DNA from: Maribacter forsetii DSM 18668
GTDB lineage: Bacteria; Bacteroidota; Bacteroidia; Flavobacteriales; Flavobacteriaceae
Direction of reading: 5' to 3'
DNA length: 64,000 nucleotides
Assembly: GCF_000744105.1 (NCBI RefSeq)
Contig: NZ_JQLH01000001.1
Coordinates: forward strand, 2,666,001 to 2,730,000
The translations under genes were made by a program, and so were the position numbers. Below, one piece after another: positions 15,886-24,713 of the stretch (the first letter of the stretch is position 1; each line of letters begins with the position of its first letter). The notes under the pieces were generated by a model, which made no database searches, was not told the DNA's origin, and saw only the letters and a list, made by a program, of their open reading frames with translations.

Positions 15886-18486
15886 ATGAATATAAATAAT
15901 TTTACTATAAAATCACAGGAGGCAATTCAACAAGCCCAGCTGATTGCCCAAAATAACGGTCATCAGCAAATTGAGAACGAACATTTATTTAAAGCCCTTA
16001 CCGAGGTTGAAGAAAACGTGATGCCCTTTTTAATTAAAAAATTGGGAATTAACTTTTCTTTGGTTCAACAAATTATTGAAAAAGAGTTAGCTAGCTTTCC
16101 TAAAGTGGAAGGTGGCGATATTCAATTTTCAAGAGAAGCCGGCAAAACTTTAAACGAAGCAAGTATCATCGCCAAAAATATGGAAGATGAATATGTTTCT
16201 ATAGAACACCTCTTTCTAGCTATTTTAAAATCTAAAAGTAAAATAGCCCAAATTTTAAAAGATCAGGGTGCAACAGAGAAGCATTTAATGGCTGCTATTA
16301 GCGAATTGCGTAACGGAGATAAAGTTACTTCTCAAAGTGCCGAAGATAGTTACAACTCGCTTAAAAAGTACGCAAAGAACTTAAATGAACTTGCGGATAG
16401 CGGCAAACTAGATCCGGTCATTGGTCGTGATGAAGAAATTCGTAGAATCCTTCAAATTCTATCAAGACGAACAAAAAACAATCCTATTCTTGTTGGTGAG
16501 CCAGGTGTTGGTAAAACCGCTATTGTAGAAGGTTTAGCACATAGAATCATTCAAGGCGATATTCCGGAGAACCTAAAGGATAAAGTAATTTACTCCCTAG
16601 ATATGGGCGCCTTAATTGCAGGTGCAAAATACAAAGGAGAATTTGAAGAACGTTTAAAAGCCGTAATTAAAGAGGTTGTTAGCGCAGATGGTGATATTAT
16701 CTTATTTATTGATGAAATACATACACTAGTTGGTGCAGGTGGCGGGCAAGGAGCCATGGATGCTGCAAATATTCTTAAACCAGCCCTTGCAAGAGGCGAA
16801 TTAAGATCAATAGGTGCAACGACATTAGATGAATACCAAAAGTATTTTGAAAAAGATAAAGCCCTAGAAAGAAGGTTTCAAAAAGTTGTTGTAGACCAAC
16901 CAGATACTGAAAGTGCAATTTCTATTCTTAGAGGTATTAAAGAGAAATATGAAGCGCACCATAAGGTTCGCATTAAAGATGAGGCGGTTATTTCTGCAGT
17001 AGAATTATCGCAACGTTATATTACCAATAGATTTTTGCCGGATAAGGCTATTGATCTTATGGACGAGGCGGCTTCTAAACTTAGAATGGAAATTAATTCT
17101 AAACCTGAAGAGCTAGATGTTCTTGATCGTAAGATTATGCAGATTGAAATTGAAATTGAAGCGATCAAACGCGAAAACGACAAGCAGAAGTTAAAGGTCT
17201 TAAATCTAGATTTAGCCAATATCAAGGAGGAGCGAAACGAAATTTTTGCCCAATGGGAGAGTGAAAAATCGGTTGTTGACAATATTCAGCAGACAAAATT
17301 GGATATTGAGAATTTCAAAGCTGAAGCCGAACGTGCCGAAAGAAATGGTGACTATGGTAAAGTAGCGGAAATCAGGTACGGTAAAATTAAAGAAGCACAG
17401 GAAAACCTGACTAAATTGCAAGATGATCTTGCCGAGCAGCAACATGCAGGAACCCTGATTAAAGAAGAGGTTACTAGTGATGATATTGCTGAAGTAGTAG
17501 CAAAATGGACAGGAATACCAGTTACTAAAATGTTGCAAAGTGAACGCGAAAAGCTATTAAAGCTTGAAGAAGTGCTCCATAAACGTGTAGTTGGTCAAGA
17601 AGAAGCTATTGAAGCGGTTTCTGATGCTATACGAAGAAGTAGAGCCGGTTTGCAAGACTCTAAAAAACCTATTGGTTCGTTTCTTTTCCTAGGAACAACA
17701 GGTGTTGGTAAAACCGAGTTGGCAAAAACATTGGCATCTTATTTATTTGATGATGAAAATGCCATGACAAGAATAGACATGAGCGAATATCAAGAAAGAC
17801 ATTCGGTAAGCAGACTTGTTGGTGCACCTCCAGGATATGTAGGTTATGATGAAGGCGGACAATTAACCGAAGCTGTGCGTAGAAGACCTTATTCTGTTGT
17901 GCTTTTAGATGAGATTGAAAAAGCGCATCCAGATACTTTCAATATCTTATTACAAGTATTGGATGAAGGTAGACTGACAGATAATAAAGGTCGTGTTGCA
18001 GATTTTAAAAATACGATTATCATCATGACCAGTAATATGGGTAGTGATATCATTCAAGACACCTTTGAGAATGCAGTAGACGTTTATAGCGCAACTGAAG
18101 CTGCCAGAGTTGAAGTACTAGGTCTATTAAAGAAAACTGTAAGACCTGAGTTTATAAATAGAATTGATGACATTGTCATGTTTACCCCTTTAACAAAAGA
18201 CAACATCAAAGAAATTGTAAGACTTCAACTAGATAGTTTAAAGAAAATGTTAGACCATCAACAAATTACTTTAGATGCTACAGAAGAAGCTATAGATTAT
18301 TTGGCAGAGAAAGGTTACGACCCGCAATTTGGCGCAAGACCTGTAAAAAGGACTATCCAAAAAGAGGTTCTTAACAATATGTCCAAAGCCTTGCTAAGCG
18401 GAGAAATTAAAGCTGATAGTGTTGTATTACTGGACGCCTTTGACAATGGTCTAGTTTTTAGGAATCAAGAGGAAATTACAGTCTAA
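15886..18486 (+). CDS. clpB: ATP-dependent disaggregase ClpB
   Basis: Hexameric AAA+ chaperone that dissolves protein aggregates with DnaK. Order: Clp-N repeats (1-150), first AAA domain with Walker A GEPGVGKT (204-211) and Walker B region ILFIDEIHTL, the ClpB-specific coiled-coil middle domain (about 400-530), and second AAA domain with Walker A GTTGVGKT (603-610) and the LLDEIEKAHPD block. 866 residues, normal. No IGL/IGF ClpP-binding loop was seen, in line with ClpB rather than ClpA/C. No CIRCE element upstream. ATG at 15886; terminator behind. Confidence 0.98.
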   Translation: MNINNFTIKSQEAIQQAQLIAQNNGHQQIENEHLFKALTEVEENVMPFLIKKLGINFSLVQQIIEKELASFPKVEGGDIQFSREAGKTLNEASIIAKNMEDEYVSIEHLFLAILKSKSKIAQILKDQGATEKHLMAAISELRNGDKVTSQSAEDSYNSLKKYAKNLNELADSGKLDPVIGRDEEIRRILQILSRRTKNNPILVGEPGVGKTAIVEGLAHRIIQGDIPENLKDKVIYSLDMGALIAGAKYKGEFEERLKAVIKEVVSADGDIILFIDEIHTLVGAGGGQGAMDAANILKPALARGELRSIGATTLDEYQKYFEKDKALERRFQKVVVDQPDTESAISILRGIKEKYEAHHKVRIKDEAVISAVELSQRYITNRFLPDKAIDLMDEAASKLRMEINSKPEELDVLDRKIMQIEIEIEAIKRENDKQKLKVLNLDLANIKEERNEIFAQWESEKSVVDNIQQTKLDIENFKAEAERAERNGDYGKVAEIRYGKIKEAQENLTKLQDDLAEQQHAGTLIKEEVTSDDIAEVVAKWTGIPVTKMLQSEREKLLKLEEVLHKRVVGQEEAIEAVSDAIRRSRAGLQDSKKPIGSFLFLGTTGVGKTELAKTLASYLFDDENAMTRIDMSEYQERHSVSRLVGAPPGYVGYDEGGQLTEAVRRRPYSVVLLDEIEKAHPDTFNILLQVLDEGRLTDNKGRVADFKNTIIIMTSNMGSDIIQDTFENAVDVYSATEAARVEVLGLLKKTVRPEFINRIDDIVMFTPLTKDNIKEIVRLQLDSLKKMLDHQQITLDATEEAIDYLAEKGYDPQFGARPVKRTIQKEVLNNMSKALLSGEIKADSVVLLDAFDNGLVFRNQEEITV

Positions 18487-18504
18487 TTTTAAAAATTTGT
18501 TAGA

Positions 18505-18539
18505 AAAGCGTTCATATGAAATATATGAGCGCTTTTTTT
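18505..18539 (+). terminator. Factor-independent terminator after clpB
   Basis: 13-bp stem (18505-18517 with 18523-18535), with one wobble pair, loop GAAAT, then a T-run to 18539. The left arm contains AAAGCG and the right arm GCGCTTT. Confidence 0.85.
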
Positions 18540-18549
18540 ATGAACAATA

Positions 18550-18580
18550 TATACCATACAGTATAGATTATTTATCTTTA
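18550..18580 (+). promoter_or_regulatory. Putative promoter and operator of the TetR gene
   Basis: An inverted repeat TATAC-N6-GTATA (18550-18565) lies 31 nt upstream of the regulator ATG, followed by TATCTTTA (18573-18580), a near match to the -7 element TAnnTTTG. Placement suits autoregulation by the TetR protein. Short arms make the operator call tentative. Confidence 0.35.
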
Positions 18581-18596
18581 CATAAAACAGTCTATT

Positions 18597-19190
18597 ATGT
18601 CAACCAAAGCCGAAAGAACTACCGCATTTATTATTGAGACTGTCGCACCTGTATTTAACAAACATGGGTATGTAGGTACCAGTATGAGCGATTTAACCGA
18701 CGCCACCAATTTAACTAAGGGTGCACTTTACGGTAACTTCGAAAATAAAGAGGCTCTTGCCTTAGCTGCTTTTGATTACAACAGAAGTTTATTGCTTACT
18801 GCTATTGATGAGTACTTATCAATTGAAGGTAATGCCATGGCTAAAATTGAAAATCTAATCGACTTTTATAAAAAGTATGATATTTTTACAATGAAAATGG
18901 GTGGTTGCCCTATTTTAAATGTTGGTATAGACGCTCAACACAATAATAAACTACTTGCTGCCGCAGCTAAAGAAACCATAAAGGAAATTGAAGGTAAAAT
19001 AGCCTTGGTCTTTGAAAATGGCATTAATAACGGAGAGTTTAAACTACCAGTTTCTCCACTACAGTTCTCAAAACAACTATTTACGATTATTCAAGGAGCA
19101 ATTTCAATGGCTACCATTACAAAGGATCGTAAATACTTACTAAATACAGTTACGTATTTAGATGTATTAATTAAAAGAGAACTAAAGTAA
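18597..19190 (+). CDS. TetR/AcrR family transcriptional regulator
   Basis: 197 residues. The N-terminal HTH (about 5-55) reads VAPVFNKHGYVGTSMSDL then LTKGALYGNFENKEAL, the typical TetR helix-turn-helix with the GALYGNF recognition segment. The rest is a helical ligand-binding domain with a central Cys in GGCPILNVG, the pattern of the YcdC/TetR_C-like subgroup that senses small electrophiles or ligands. No divergent partner is visible, so it may control its own gene or distant targets. ATG start at 18597. Confidence 0.92.
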   Translation: MSTKAERTTAFIIETVAPVFNKHGYVGTSMSDLTDATNLTKGALYGNFENKEALALAAFDYNRSLLLTAIDEYLSIEGNAMAKIENLIDFYKKYDIFTMKMGGCPILNVGIDAQHNNKLLAAAAKETIKEIEGKIALVFENGINNGEFKLPVSPLQFSKQLFTIIQGAISMATITKDRKYLLNTVTYLDVLIKRELK

Positions 19191-19248
19191 ATTTCAAAGT
19201 CATTGCGGGCTTACTACTAATAAAATAACCTGATAGCGGATAAGTTTT

Positions 19249-20886
19249 CTACTCACCCGTTACCCTGAATATCCATATTTTATCAGTGTATTTTCCTCCC
19301 AGATCAGAGTCTCTGGCTTCCCTAGCATCTTTTATGAAGTTGTATTTAGCTAAATACACATAGTTATATTTATTCTTTTGCCTGAAGAAAGATTTAGCAT
19401 TGATTCCTCTCTTCTTCATATCCGCCAAGAAAGCATCTAAGTATTTTTTAGTACCAAATACATTTGCTATCAAATAATACCCAGGTTCTAATGAACCTTC
19501 TTTGGTCACTTCTTCATATTTCTCACCAGCTTTAACCTCTACGACTTCATTCTTCATTGCCAAAGCTTTGCTTTCCGCAATAGAATCTTGTCTTCGTTGT
19601 TGTGCCAATGCTACAGCAGCTGCCTCCTTTTTCATTACCGCCGCAATTGAATCTTGCTGTTGTTGCTGTTTTAATGCTCTAGCTTGCGCTAAAGCTTGTT
19701 CTGCTCTTGCACTTTCTAAAGAATCTCTTTTTCGTTTAATATCTCTCTTTGATTCTTTTACGACCAAATCAGACTTTCTTGAAGCAGCTTGAATAGAATC
19801 CTTTATCCTTTTACTTTCTATGAGTGCCAAACGCTCTTGTTTTTTAGATTCGCGCTTAAGGGCTAACTTCTCTGCTTTAGACAGTTCATTAGATACAACG
19901 GTATTCTCTTCTTGTTTAACTAGTACACCCTCTTTTTGTTTTTCCTCTTCTGCAATTAACTGCTCTTCAAGCTTTTCTTCAGGTGTTTTTATGGCACCTA
20001 GCTTATATGATGTCACCAACTCAAACGATGGATCTTGACCTTTTAAATCTGAACTTGTACCAACTTCAACCAATGCGCCAAAAGAGAAACGTTTAAAGAA
20101 ACGACCTCCTACACCTCCAGAAAATCCATAGAAACTATTATAACCTGCTTGCGCCCAATATTTGTTTGTTGTCAATAATGCCGTCATTCCCACTTGATTG
20201 TCAAGTCCCGGAATAGTCTTATAATACAGCATAGGTCTTAAAACCGAACTGTCATCCGCACTCAATACACTAACAGGAACATCATAACTTACCAAAGCCT
20301 GAAACATTCTATCATCAGGACTTGTATTTCGTTCATTAGAAGAGAAATTATAATCAAATAAATTTTCAGATACTAAGCCAATATTAAATCTATCAATACT
20401 CAAATTAACTCCTGGTGCCATTTGCAGAATAAAATCATTCTCTGCAGTAGTCTGTAACGGGTTAGGAATAAAAAAGCGATCATCTGCCAATTTCTGTTGA
20501 AAAGCAAAAACGTTTAAACCAACTCCTAAAATAATACCTTCACTCAACTCTATTGTATGAGCGTAGTTAAGGGCCGCACCGGTATTTAAGAAGATTCCTG
20601 TATTATGCTGAAAAAAACCAACACCAGCAGCAGATACATCATTTAGTCTTGCTGTATAATTCAAGAATAGTGAAGTTGGGTCCGCATCATAAGATTGCCA
20701 TTGCCATCTAGCCCACAATGCTACTGAAGAGGGATTATTACGGTCTAAACTATAAGCAGGATTTATTAAACTACTGTTATATTCAGTAAGATTTTGCTGC
20801 CTAAAATCAGTAGGAAGTACGACTTCTTGAGCCTTTATACCTAGAACTACAAAACCAATAAGAAGTGCCCCACAAATTTTTTTCAT
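19249..20886 (-). CDS. PorP/SprF family type IX secretion membrane protein with coiled coil and SPOR-like end
   Basis: The ATG at 20886 is used rather than the TTG at 20892. A signal peptide (KKICGALLIGFVVLGIKAQ) precedes an outer-membrane barrel of the PorP/SprF family (about 25-300; NSSLINPAYSLDRNNPSSVALWARWQW at the N-terminus is the family hallmark). Next comes a long Glu/Lys/Gln/Ala coiled coil (about 310-455) with repeated RQDSIA-like heptads. The last 80 residues (EPGYYLIANVF, KYLDAFLADMKKRG) look like a SPOR domain, which binds denuded peptidoglycan. This would join the secretion barrel to the cell wall. Such three-part proteins occur in Flavobacteriaceae. Confidence 0.9.
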   Translation of the reverse strand: MKKICGALLIGFVVLGIKAQEVVLPTDFRQQNLTEYNSSLINPAYSLDRNNPSSVALWARWQWQSYDADPTSLFLNYTARLNDVSAAGVGFFQHNTGIFLNTGAALNYAHTIELSEGIILGVGLNVFAFQQKLADDRFFIPNPLQTTAENDFILQMAPGVNLSIDRFNIGLVSENLFDYNFSSNERNTSPDDRMFQALVSYDVPVSVLSADDSSVLRPMLYYKTIPGLDNQVGMTALLTTNKYWAQAGYNSFYGFSGGVGGRFFKRFSFGALVEVGTSSDLKGQDPSFELVTSYKLGAIKTPEEKLEEQLIAEEEKQKEGVLVKQEENTVVSNELSKAEKLALKRESKKQERLALIESKRIKDSIQAASRKSDLVVKESKRDIKRKRDSLESARAEQALAQARALKQQQQQDSIAAVMKKEAAAVALAQQRRQDSIAESKALAMKNEVVEVKAGEKYEEVTKEGSLEPGYYLIANVFGTKKYLDAFLADMKKRGINAKSFFRQKNKYNYVYLAKYNFIKDAREARDSDLGGKYTDKIWIFRVTGE

Positions 20887-20970
20887 ATGCAAAAAAACAA
20901 AAAATAGACTATTTATAGTACTATTTTCAACTAATTTTAGTTATTAAATTAATACACCAAACAAAATTTC

Positions 20971-21513
20971 ATGAAAGCATTAAAAATTGTTCTTTTATTT
21001 TTTTTGGCAATCAATCTTTCCTGCAAAGATCAGCCAGTTATTGACACATCGCAAGAACAAACTTCAATTTCGACATTTTATCTCATAAGACATGCCGAAA
21101 AGAATAGAAACAACCCTGACGATTCTGACCCCGAACTTAATCAAAAAGGATTAGGCAGAGCCATGCATTGGGCAGAAATTCTTGCAGACACAGAGTTGAA
21201 TGCTATTTATTCTACGGACTATAACAGAACTGCAATGACAGCAGCACCTACTTCTGTTAAGCAAAATATTGATGTTCAGTATTACGACCCTAGCACTATT
21301 GACATTGCTCAATTTAAAGCTGATAATTTAAATAATAATGTACTAATTGTTGGTCACAGTAACACTACTCCTGAATTTGTAAATAAATTAATTGACGAAC
21401 AAAAGTATTATGACATTGATGATAGCGAAAACGGAACTTTGTTTATCGTTAAGATCATTAACGGCATATCTTCAGTAGAAAAACTAATTTTCAACTGTAA
21501 CTGTCCAGATTAA
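20971..21513 (+). CDS. Histidine phosphatase family lipoprotein (SixA/PGAM-like)
   Basis: 180 residues with leader MKALKIVLLFFLAINLSC (lipobox Cys at 18). The catalytic RHAEK motif (LIRHAEKN, about 45) supplies the phospho-His, and VGHSNTTPE (about 133) the second His. Family members remove phosphate from small molecules or proteins; location on the periplasmic face suggests a nutrient or cell-surface role. ATG at 20971. Not in an obvious operon. Confidence 0.9.
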   Translation: MKALKIVLLFFLAINLSCKDQPVIDTSQEQTSISTFYLIRHAEKNRNNPDDSDPELNQKGLGRAMHWAEILADTELNAIYSTDYNRTAMTAAPTSVKQNIDVQYYDPSTIDIAQFKADNLNNNVLIVGHSNTTPEFVNKLIDEQKYYDIDDSENGTLFIVKIINGISSVEKLIFNCNCPD

Positions 21514-21568
21514 AATAATATCGTTAGCAATAACTTTTAAAAGGCTAAGACATTCATTCAAATGTTCT

Positions 21569-21576
21569 TACTTTTG
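21569..21576 (+). promoter_or_regulatory. -7 promoter element immediately before smpB
   Basis: TACTTTTG matches TAnnTTTG exactly and ends 6 nt before the smpB ATG at 21583. Transcription would start at or next to the start codon, giving a leaderless or nearly leaderless mRNA. Confidence 0.4.
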
Positions 21577-21582
21577 CCTGTG

Positions 21583-22044
21583 ATGCAGAATACAATAAAC
21601 ATTAAGAACAAAAGAGCTCGTTTTGAATACGAGCTTTTAGATAACTATACGGCAGGTATCGTTTTAGCCGGTACCGAAATCAAAGCTATCAGAGAAGGTC
21701 GCGCGTCTATTTCAGAGAGTTTTTGTGAATTTAATGATAGAGATGAGCTATTTGTTATTAACATGCAGATAGACGAATACTCCCATGCATCTCACTTTAA
21801 CCACAAACCGAAAGCTGCGCGTAAATTACTATTACAGAGAAGAGAACTTAAAAAACTCAGTAAAGAAGTAAATACCTCTGGTTTAACCATTGTACCCCTT
21901 CGTGTTTTTGTAAATGAAAGAGGCTTTGCTAAAATGCAAATTGCATTAGCGAAAGGTAAAAAACTTTACGACAAAAGAGAGTCTATAAAAGACCGCGACA
22001 ATAAGAGAGATCTTGATCGTATAAAGAAGAATTTTAACGGCTAG
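21583..22044 (+). CDS. smpB: SsrA-binding protein SmpB
   Basis: Small basic protein that binds tmRNA and delivers it to stalled ribosomes. The N-terminus INIKNKRARFEYELLDNYTAGIVL, the motif AGTEIKAIREGRASISESF and the basic C-tail (KKLYDKRESIKDRDNKRDLDR) are diagnostic. ATG 21583 is chosen over 21562 because SmpB proteins begin a few residues before NIKNKRARF and the -7 element overlaps the upstream ATG. 153 aa, complete. The stop overlaps the stop of the convergent pcm gene by 4 nt. Confidence 0.97.
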   Translation: MQNTINIKNKRARFEYELLDNYTAGIVLAGTEIKAIREGRASISESFCEFNDRDELFVINMQIDEYSHASHFNHKPKAARKLLLQRRELKKLSKEVNTSGLTIVPLRVFVNERGFAKMQIALAKGKKLYDKRESIKDRDNKRDLDRIKKNFNG

Positions 22045-22682
22045 TTTTTATTCTCTAACAACGGTACAAATCTAAAGGAACCGTATTCTGTCTTAGAGAA
22101 TTCTTTTTCTGTAGTTCTCACGAACAATGTCATTATCTGTTCTTCAAAACCTATTGGTATTACTAACCTACCTCCTACTTTTAATTGCGATAATAAAGCC
22201 TTAGGTACTGAAGGTGCACCTGCGGTTACAATAATACGATCAAACGGAGCTTCTTTAGGCAAACCTTTATACCCATCTCCAAAGATGACCTGCTTAGGTC
22301 GATAACCCATTTTTTTGAAGAAAATATTAGTCTTTTTAAATAATTCTAACTGTCTTTCAATAGTGTAGACTTTTACCTTCAATTTTAAAAGTACTGCGGT
22401 CTGGTAACCACTACCTGTACCAATTTCCAAAACTTTTTGCCCTTGTTCTAGTTCTAATAATTCAGTTTGAAAAGCAACGGTATACGGGTGAGATATTGTT
22501 TGGTTCGCAGCAATAGGAAAAGCTTTGTTTTGATAGGCATGCCCCTCAAAACTACTATCTATAAATAAGTGTCTAGGTATTTCTCTAACAGCATCCAGAA
22601 CACTTTTATCAGCTATTCCTTTGTCTATCAATACTTGCGCTAAATGGTTGCGCATTCCCCTGTGTTTTAAGGTATCTTTCAA
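22041..22682 (-). CDS. pcm: Protein-L-isoaspartate O-methyltransferase
   Basis: SAM-dependent repair enzyme for isoaspartyl residues. Visible blocks: substrate loop FPIAANQTISHPYTVAFQTELL, SAM motif LEIGTGSGYQTAVL, and the family end motif VTAGAPSVPKALLSQLKVGGRLVIPIG. 213 residues. The TTG at 22682 is the likely start, since a stop lies upstream in frame with no ATG between and relatives begin MKDT-x2-H-x-GxRN. Convergent overlap with smpB. Housekeeping, high confidence. Confidence 0.95.
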   Translation of the reverse strand: MKDTLKHRGMRNHLAQVLIDKGIADKSVLDAVREIPRHLFIDSSFEGHAYQNKAFPIAANQTISHPYTVAFQTELLELEQGQKVLEIGTGSGYQTAVLLKLKVKVYTIERQLELFKKTNIFFKKMGYRPKQVIFGDGYKGLPKEAPFDRIIVTAGAPSVPKALLSQLKVGGRLVIPIGFEEQIMTLFVRTTEKEFSKTEYGSFRFVPLLENKN

Positions 22683-22805
22683 TGGTAGTCGGTTTGTCCT
22701 TCAAAGTTAATAAAGTTCTTTAAACGACGGAAGAACCAACGAAAACTTATATTTATTTTTTCTAAAATTGAAATCTTGCATAGGATAAAAGTACCTAACT
22801 ATGCG

Positions 22806-22813
22806 TATTTTTG
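22806..22813 (+). promoter_or_regulatory. -7 promoter element for the oxidoreductase run
   Basis: TATTTTTG, an exact TAnnTTTG match, ends 15 nt upstream of the ATG at 22829 and begins the seven-gene plus-strand run. Confidence 0.4.
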
Positions 22814-22828
22814 AGGAAAACGAAACAA

Positions 22829-23803
22829 ATGTTAAAAGTTGGTGTTTTAGGAGCTGGGCATCTAGGTAAAATCCACCTTAGACTTCTAAATGAATCTAAA
22901 AAATATGAACTCGTTGGTTTTTACGATGCCGATAGTTCTAATGGAGAAAAGGTTAGCTCGGAATTTGGATATACTTATTTCAAAAGTCTTGATGATTTAA
23001 TTGATGCCGTTGATGTCGTTGATATTGTAACTCCTACCCTTTCTCATTACGATTGTGCAAAAAAAGCCATCGAAAAAAGTAAGCATATTTTTATTGAAAA
23101 ACCTATTACACACACCCTAGAAGAAGCTAATTCACTACTTGAACTAGAAGAGGAATTTGGAGTAAAGGGACAAGTGGGACATGTGGAGCGTTTTAACCCT
23201 GCATTTACTTCTGTAAAGCACGCTATAAAAGACCCTATGTTCATTGAAGCCCATAGATTGGCTGAATTTAATCCACGAGGCACTGATGTGCCTGTTGTTC
23301 TAGATTTAATGATTCACGATATTGACGCTATTCTAAGTGTTGTAAATTCTGAAGTAGTACAGGTAAATGCTAGCGGAGTTTCGGTTATTAGTCAATCTCC
23401 AGATATTGCAAATGCCAGATTAGAGTTTGCTAACGGATGTGTAGCGAATTTAACGGCTAGTAGAATCTCTTTAAAGAACATGAGAAAATCTCGTTTCTTT
23501 CAAAAAGACGCTTATATTTCCGTAGATTTTCTTGAGAAGAAAGTGGAAGTCGTGAAAATGAAAGATGCCCCTAAAGAACCGGGAGATTTTGATATGATTC
23601 TACAAAACGCCGAAGGTATCAAAAAACAAATTTATTTTGAAAACCCATCTATTGAGACCAATAACGCTATTTTAGATGAGCTAGAATCTTTCGCAGACGC
23701 TATAAACAATAACACAACTCCTGTTGTAAGTTTAAAACAAGGTACACAAGCGCTAAAAGTTGCTCTACAAATTATTGCAGCATTTAATCCAAATAAAATA
23801 TGA
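22829..23803 (+). CDS. Gfo/Idh/MocA family oxidoreductase
   Basis: NAD(P)-dependent dehydrogenase with Rossmann motif GVLGAGHLGKIH (residues 5-16), the family EKP motif (FIEKPITHTL) and a C-terminal alpha/beta domain containing the HD pair in MIHDIDAIL. 324 residues. ATG 22829 gives a clean start at the Rossmann strand, whereas the TTG at 22811 overlaps the -7 promoter. The stop overlaps the next ATG by 4 nt, so translation is coupled. Substrate, often a sugar or UDP-sugar, is not evident. Confidence 0.93.
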   Translation: MLKVGVLGAGHLGKIHLRLLNESKKYELVGFYDADSSNGEKVSSEFGYTYFKSLDDLIDAVDVVDIVTPTLSHYDCAKKAIEKSKHIFIEKPITHTLEEANSLLELEEEFGVKGQVGHVERFNPAFTSVKHAIKDPMFIEAHRLAEFNPRGTDVPVVLDLMIHDIDAILSVVNSEVVQVNASGVSVISQSPDIANARLEFANGCVANLTASRISLKNMRKSRFFQKDAYISVDFLEKKVEVVKMKDAPKEPGDFDMILQNAEGIKKQIYFENPSIETNNAILDELESFADAINNNTTPVVSLKQGTQALKVALQIIAAFNPNKI

Positions 23804-24690
23804 AGACAATTGCAGTTATAGGTGCAGGTACAATGGGCAACGGAATTGCCCACGTATTTGCCCAAAACAACTTTCAAGTTCACCTAATTGATGTTTCTAG
23901 AGAAGCTTTAGATAAAGGTCTTGCCACCATAGCCAAGAATTTGGACAGAATGGTAGCTAAAGAAAAAATAACGATATCCGACAAAGAAAACACACTAGCA
24001 AATATCAAATCTTTTACAGAATTGAAAGCAGGTGTATCAAAGGTTGATCTTGCTATTGAAGCTGCCACAGAAAATGTAACCATCAAATTAAAAATTTTTA
24101 AAGAGCTTGATGATGTCTGTGATGCAAATACCATTTTAGCATCAAACACTTCTTCTATTTCCATAACTCAGATTGCCGCAGCTACCAATAGACCTGAAAA
24201 AGTTATTGGAATGCATTTTATGAATCCGGTTCCTATAATGAAATTAGTGGAGATTATTAGAGGCTATAGCACTTCTAACGAGACCACAACTTCAATTATG
24301 GAGCTTTCTAAAGAATTAGGAAAGATTCCGACAGAAGTGAACGACTACCCTGGTTTTGTTGCTAATAGAATTTTAATGCCTATGATCAATGAAGCTATTG
24401 AAACATTGCATCATGGCGTTGCAGGTGTTGAAGAAATAGATACGGTAATGAAATTAGGTATGGCGCACCCTATGGGTCCGTTACAATTAGCGGATTTTAT
24501 AGGATTAGATGTTTGTCTTTCTATTTTAAACGTGATGCATGACGGATTCAAAAACCCTAAATATGCACCATCCCCATTACTTGTAAATATGGTAATGGCA
24601 GGGAAAAAGGGAATAAAATCCGGTGAAGGGTTTTACGATTATTCCGCAAACAGAAAAGCTGAAGTTGTATCAAATCAGTTCACTAAATAA
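23800..24690 (+). CDS. 3-hydroxyacyl-CoA (3-hydroxybutyryl-CoA) dehydrogenase
   Basis: Soluble NAD-dependent short-chain 3-hydroxyacyl-CoA dehydrogenase. The N-terminal Rossmann motif IGAGTMGNGIAHVFAQ (6-21) and the active-site block GMHFMNPVPIMKLVEII with catalytic His, plus the catalytic Glu in EIIRG and the C-domain segment DYPGFVANRILMPMINEA, are all present. 296 residues, usual. It oxidises 3-hydroxybutyryl-CoA or works in reverse in butyrate-type or fatty acid metabolism. ATG overlaps the upstream stop; next gene is yggS-like, 23 nt on. Confidence 0.95.
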   Translation: MKTIAVIGAGTMGNGIAHVFAQNNFQVHLIDVSREALDKGLATIAKNLDRMVAKEKITISDKENTLANIKSFTELKAGVSKVDLAIEAATENVTIKLKIFKELDDVCDANTILASNTSSISITQIAAATNRPEKVIGMHFMNPVPIMKLVEIIRGYSTSNETTTSIMELSKELGKIPTEVNDYPGFVANRILMPMINEAIETLHHGVAGVEEIDTVMKLGMAHPMGPLQLADFIGLDVCLSILNVMHDGFKNPKYAPSPLLVNMVMAGKKGIKSGEGFYDYSANRKAEVVSNQFTK

Positions 24691-24713
24691 AGCATTCTAG
24701 AATTGAAGTTTAT

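Noticed and set aside
17016..17538. Two minus-strand ORFs inside clpB
   Set aside because: Complement of the ClpB middle domain; Ser/Leu-rich artefacts.
19502..20038. Two plus-strand Ser/Ala/Cys-rich ORFs
   Set aside because: Antisense to the coiled coil of the PorP/SprF-type gene.
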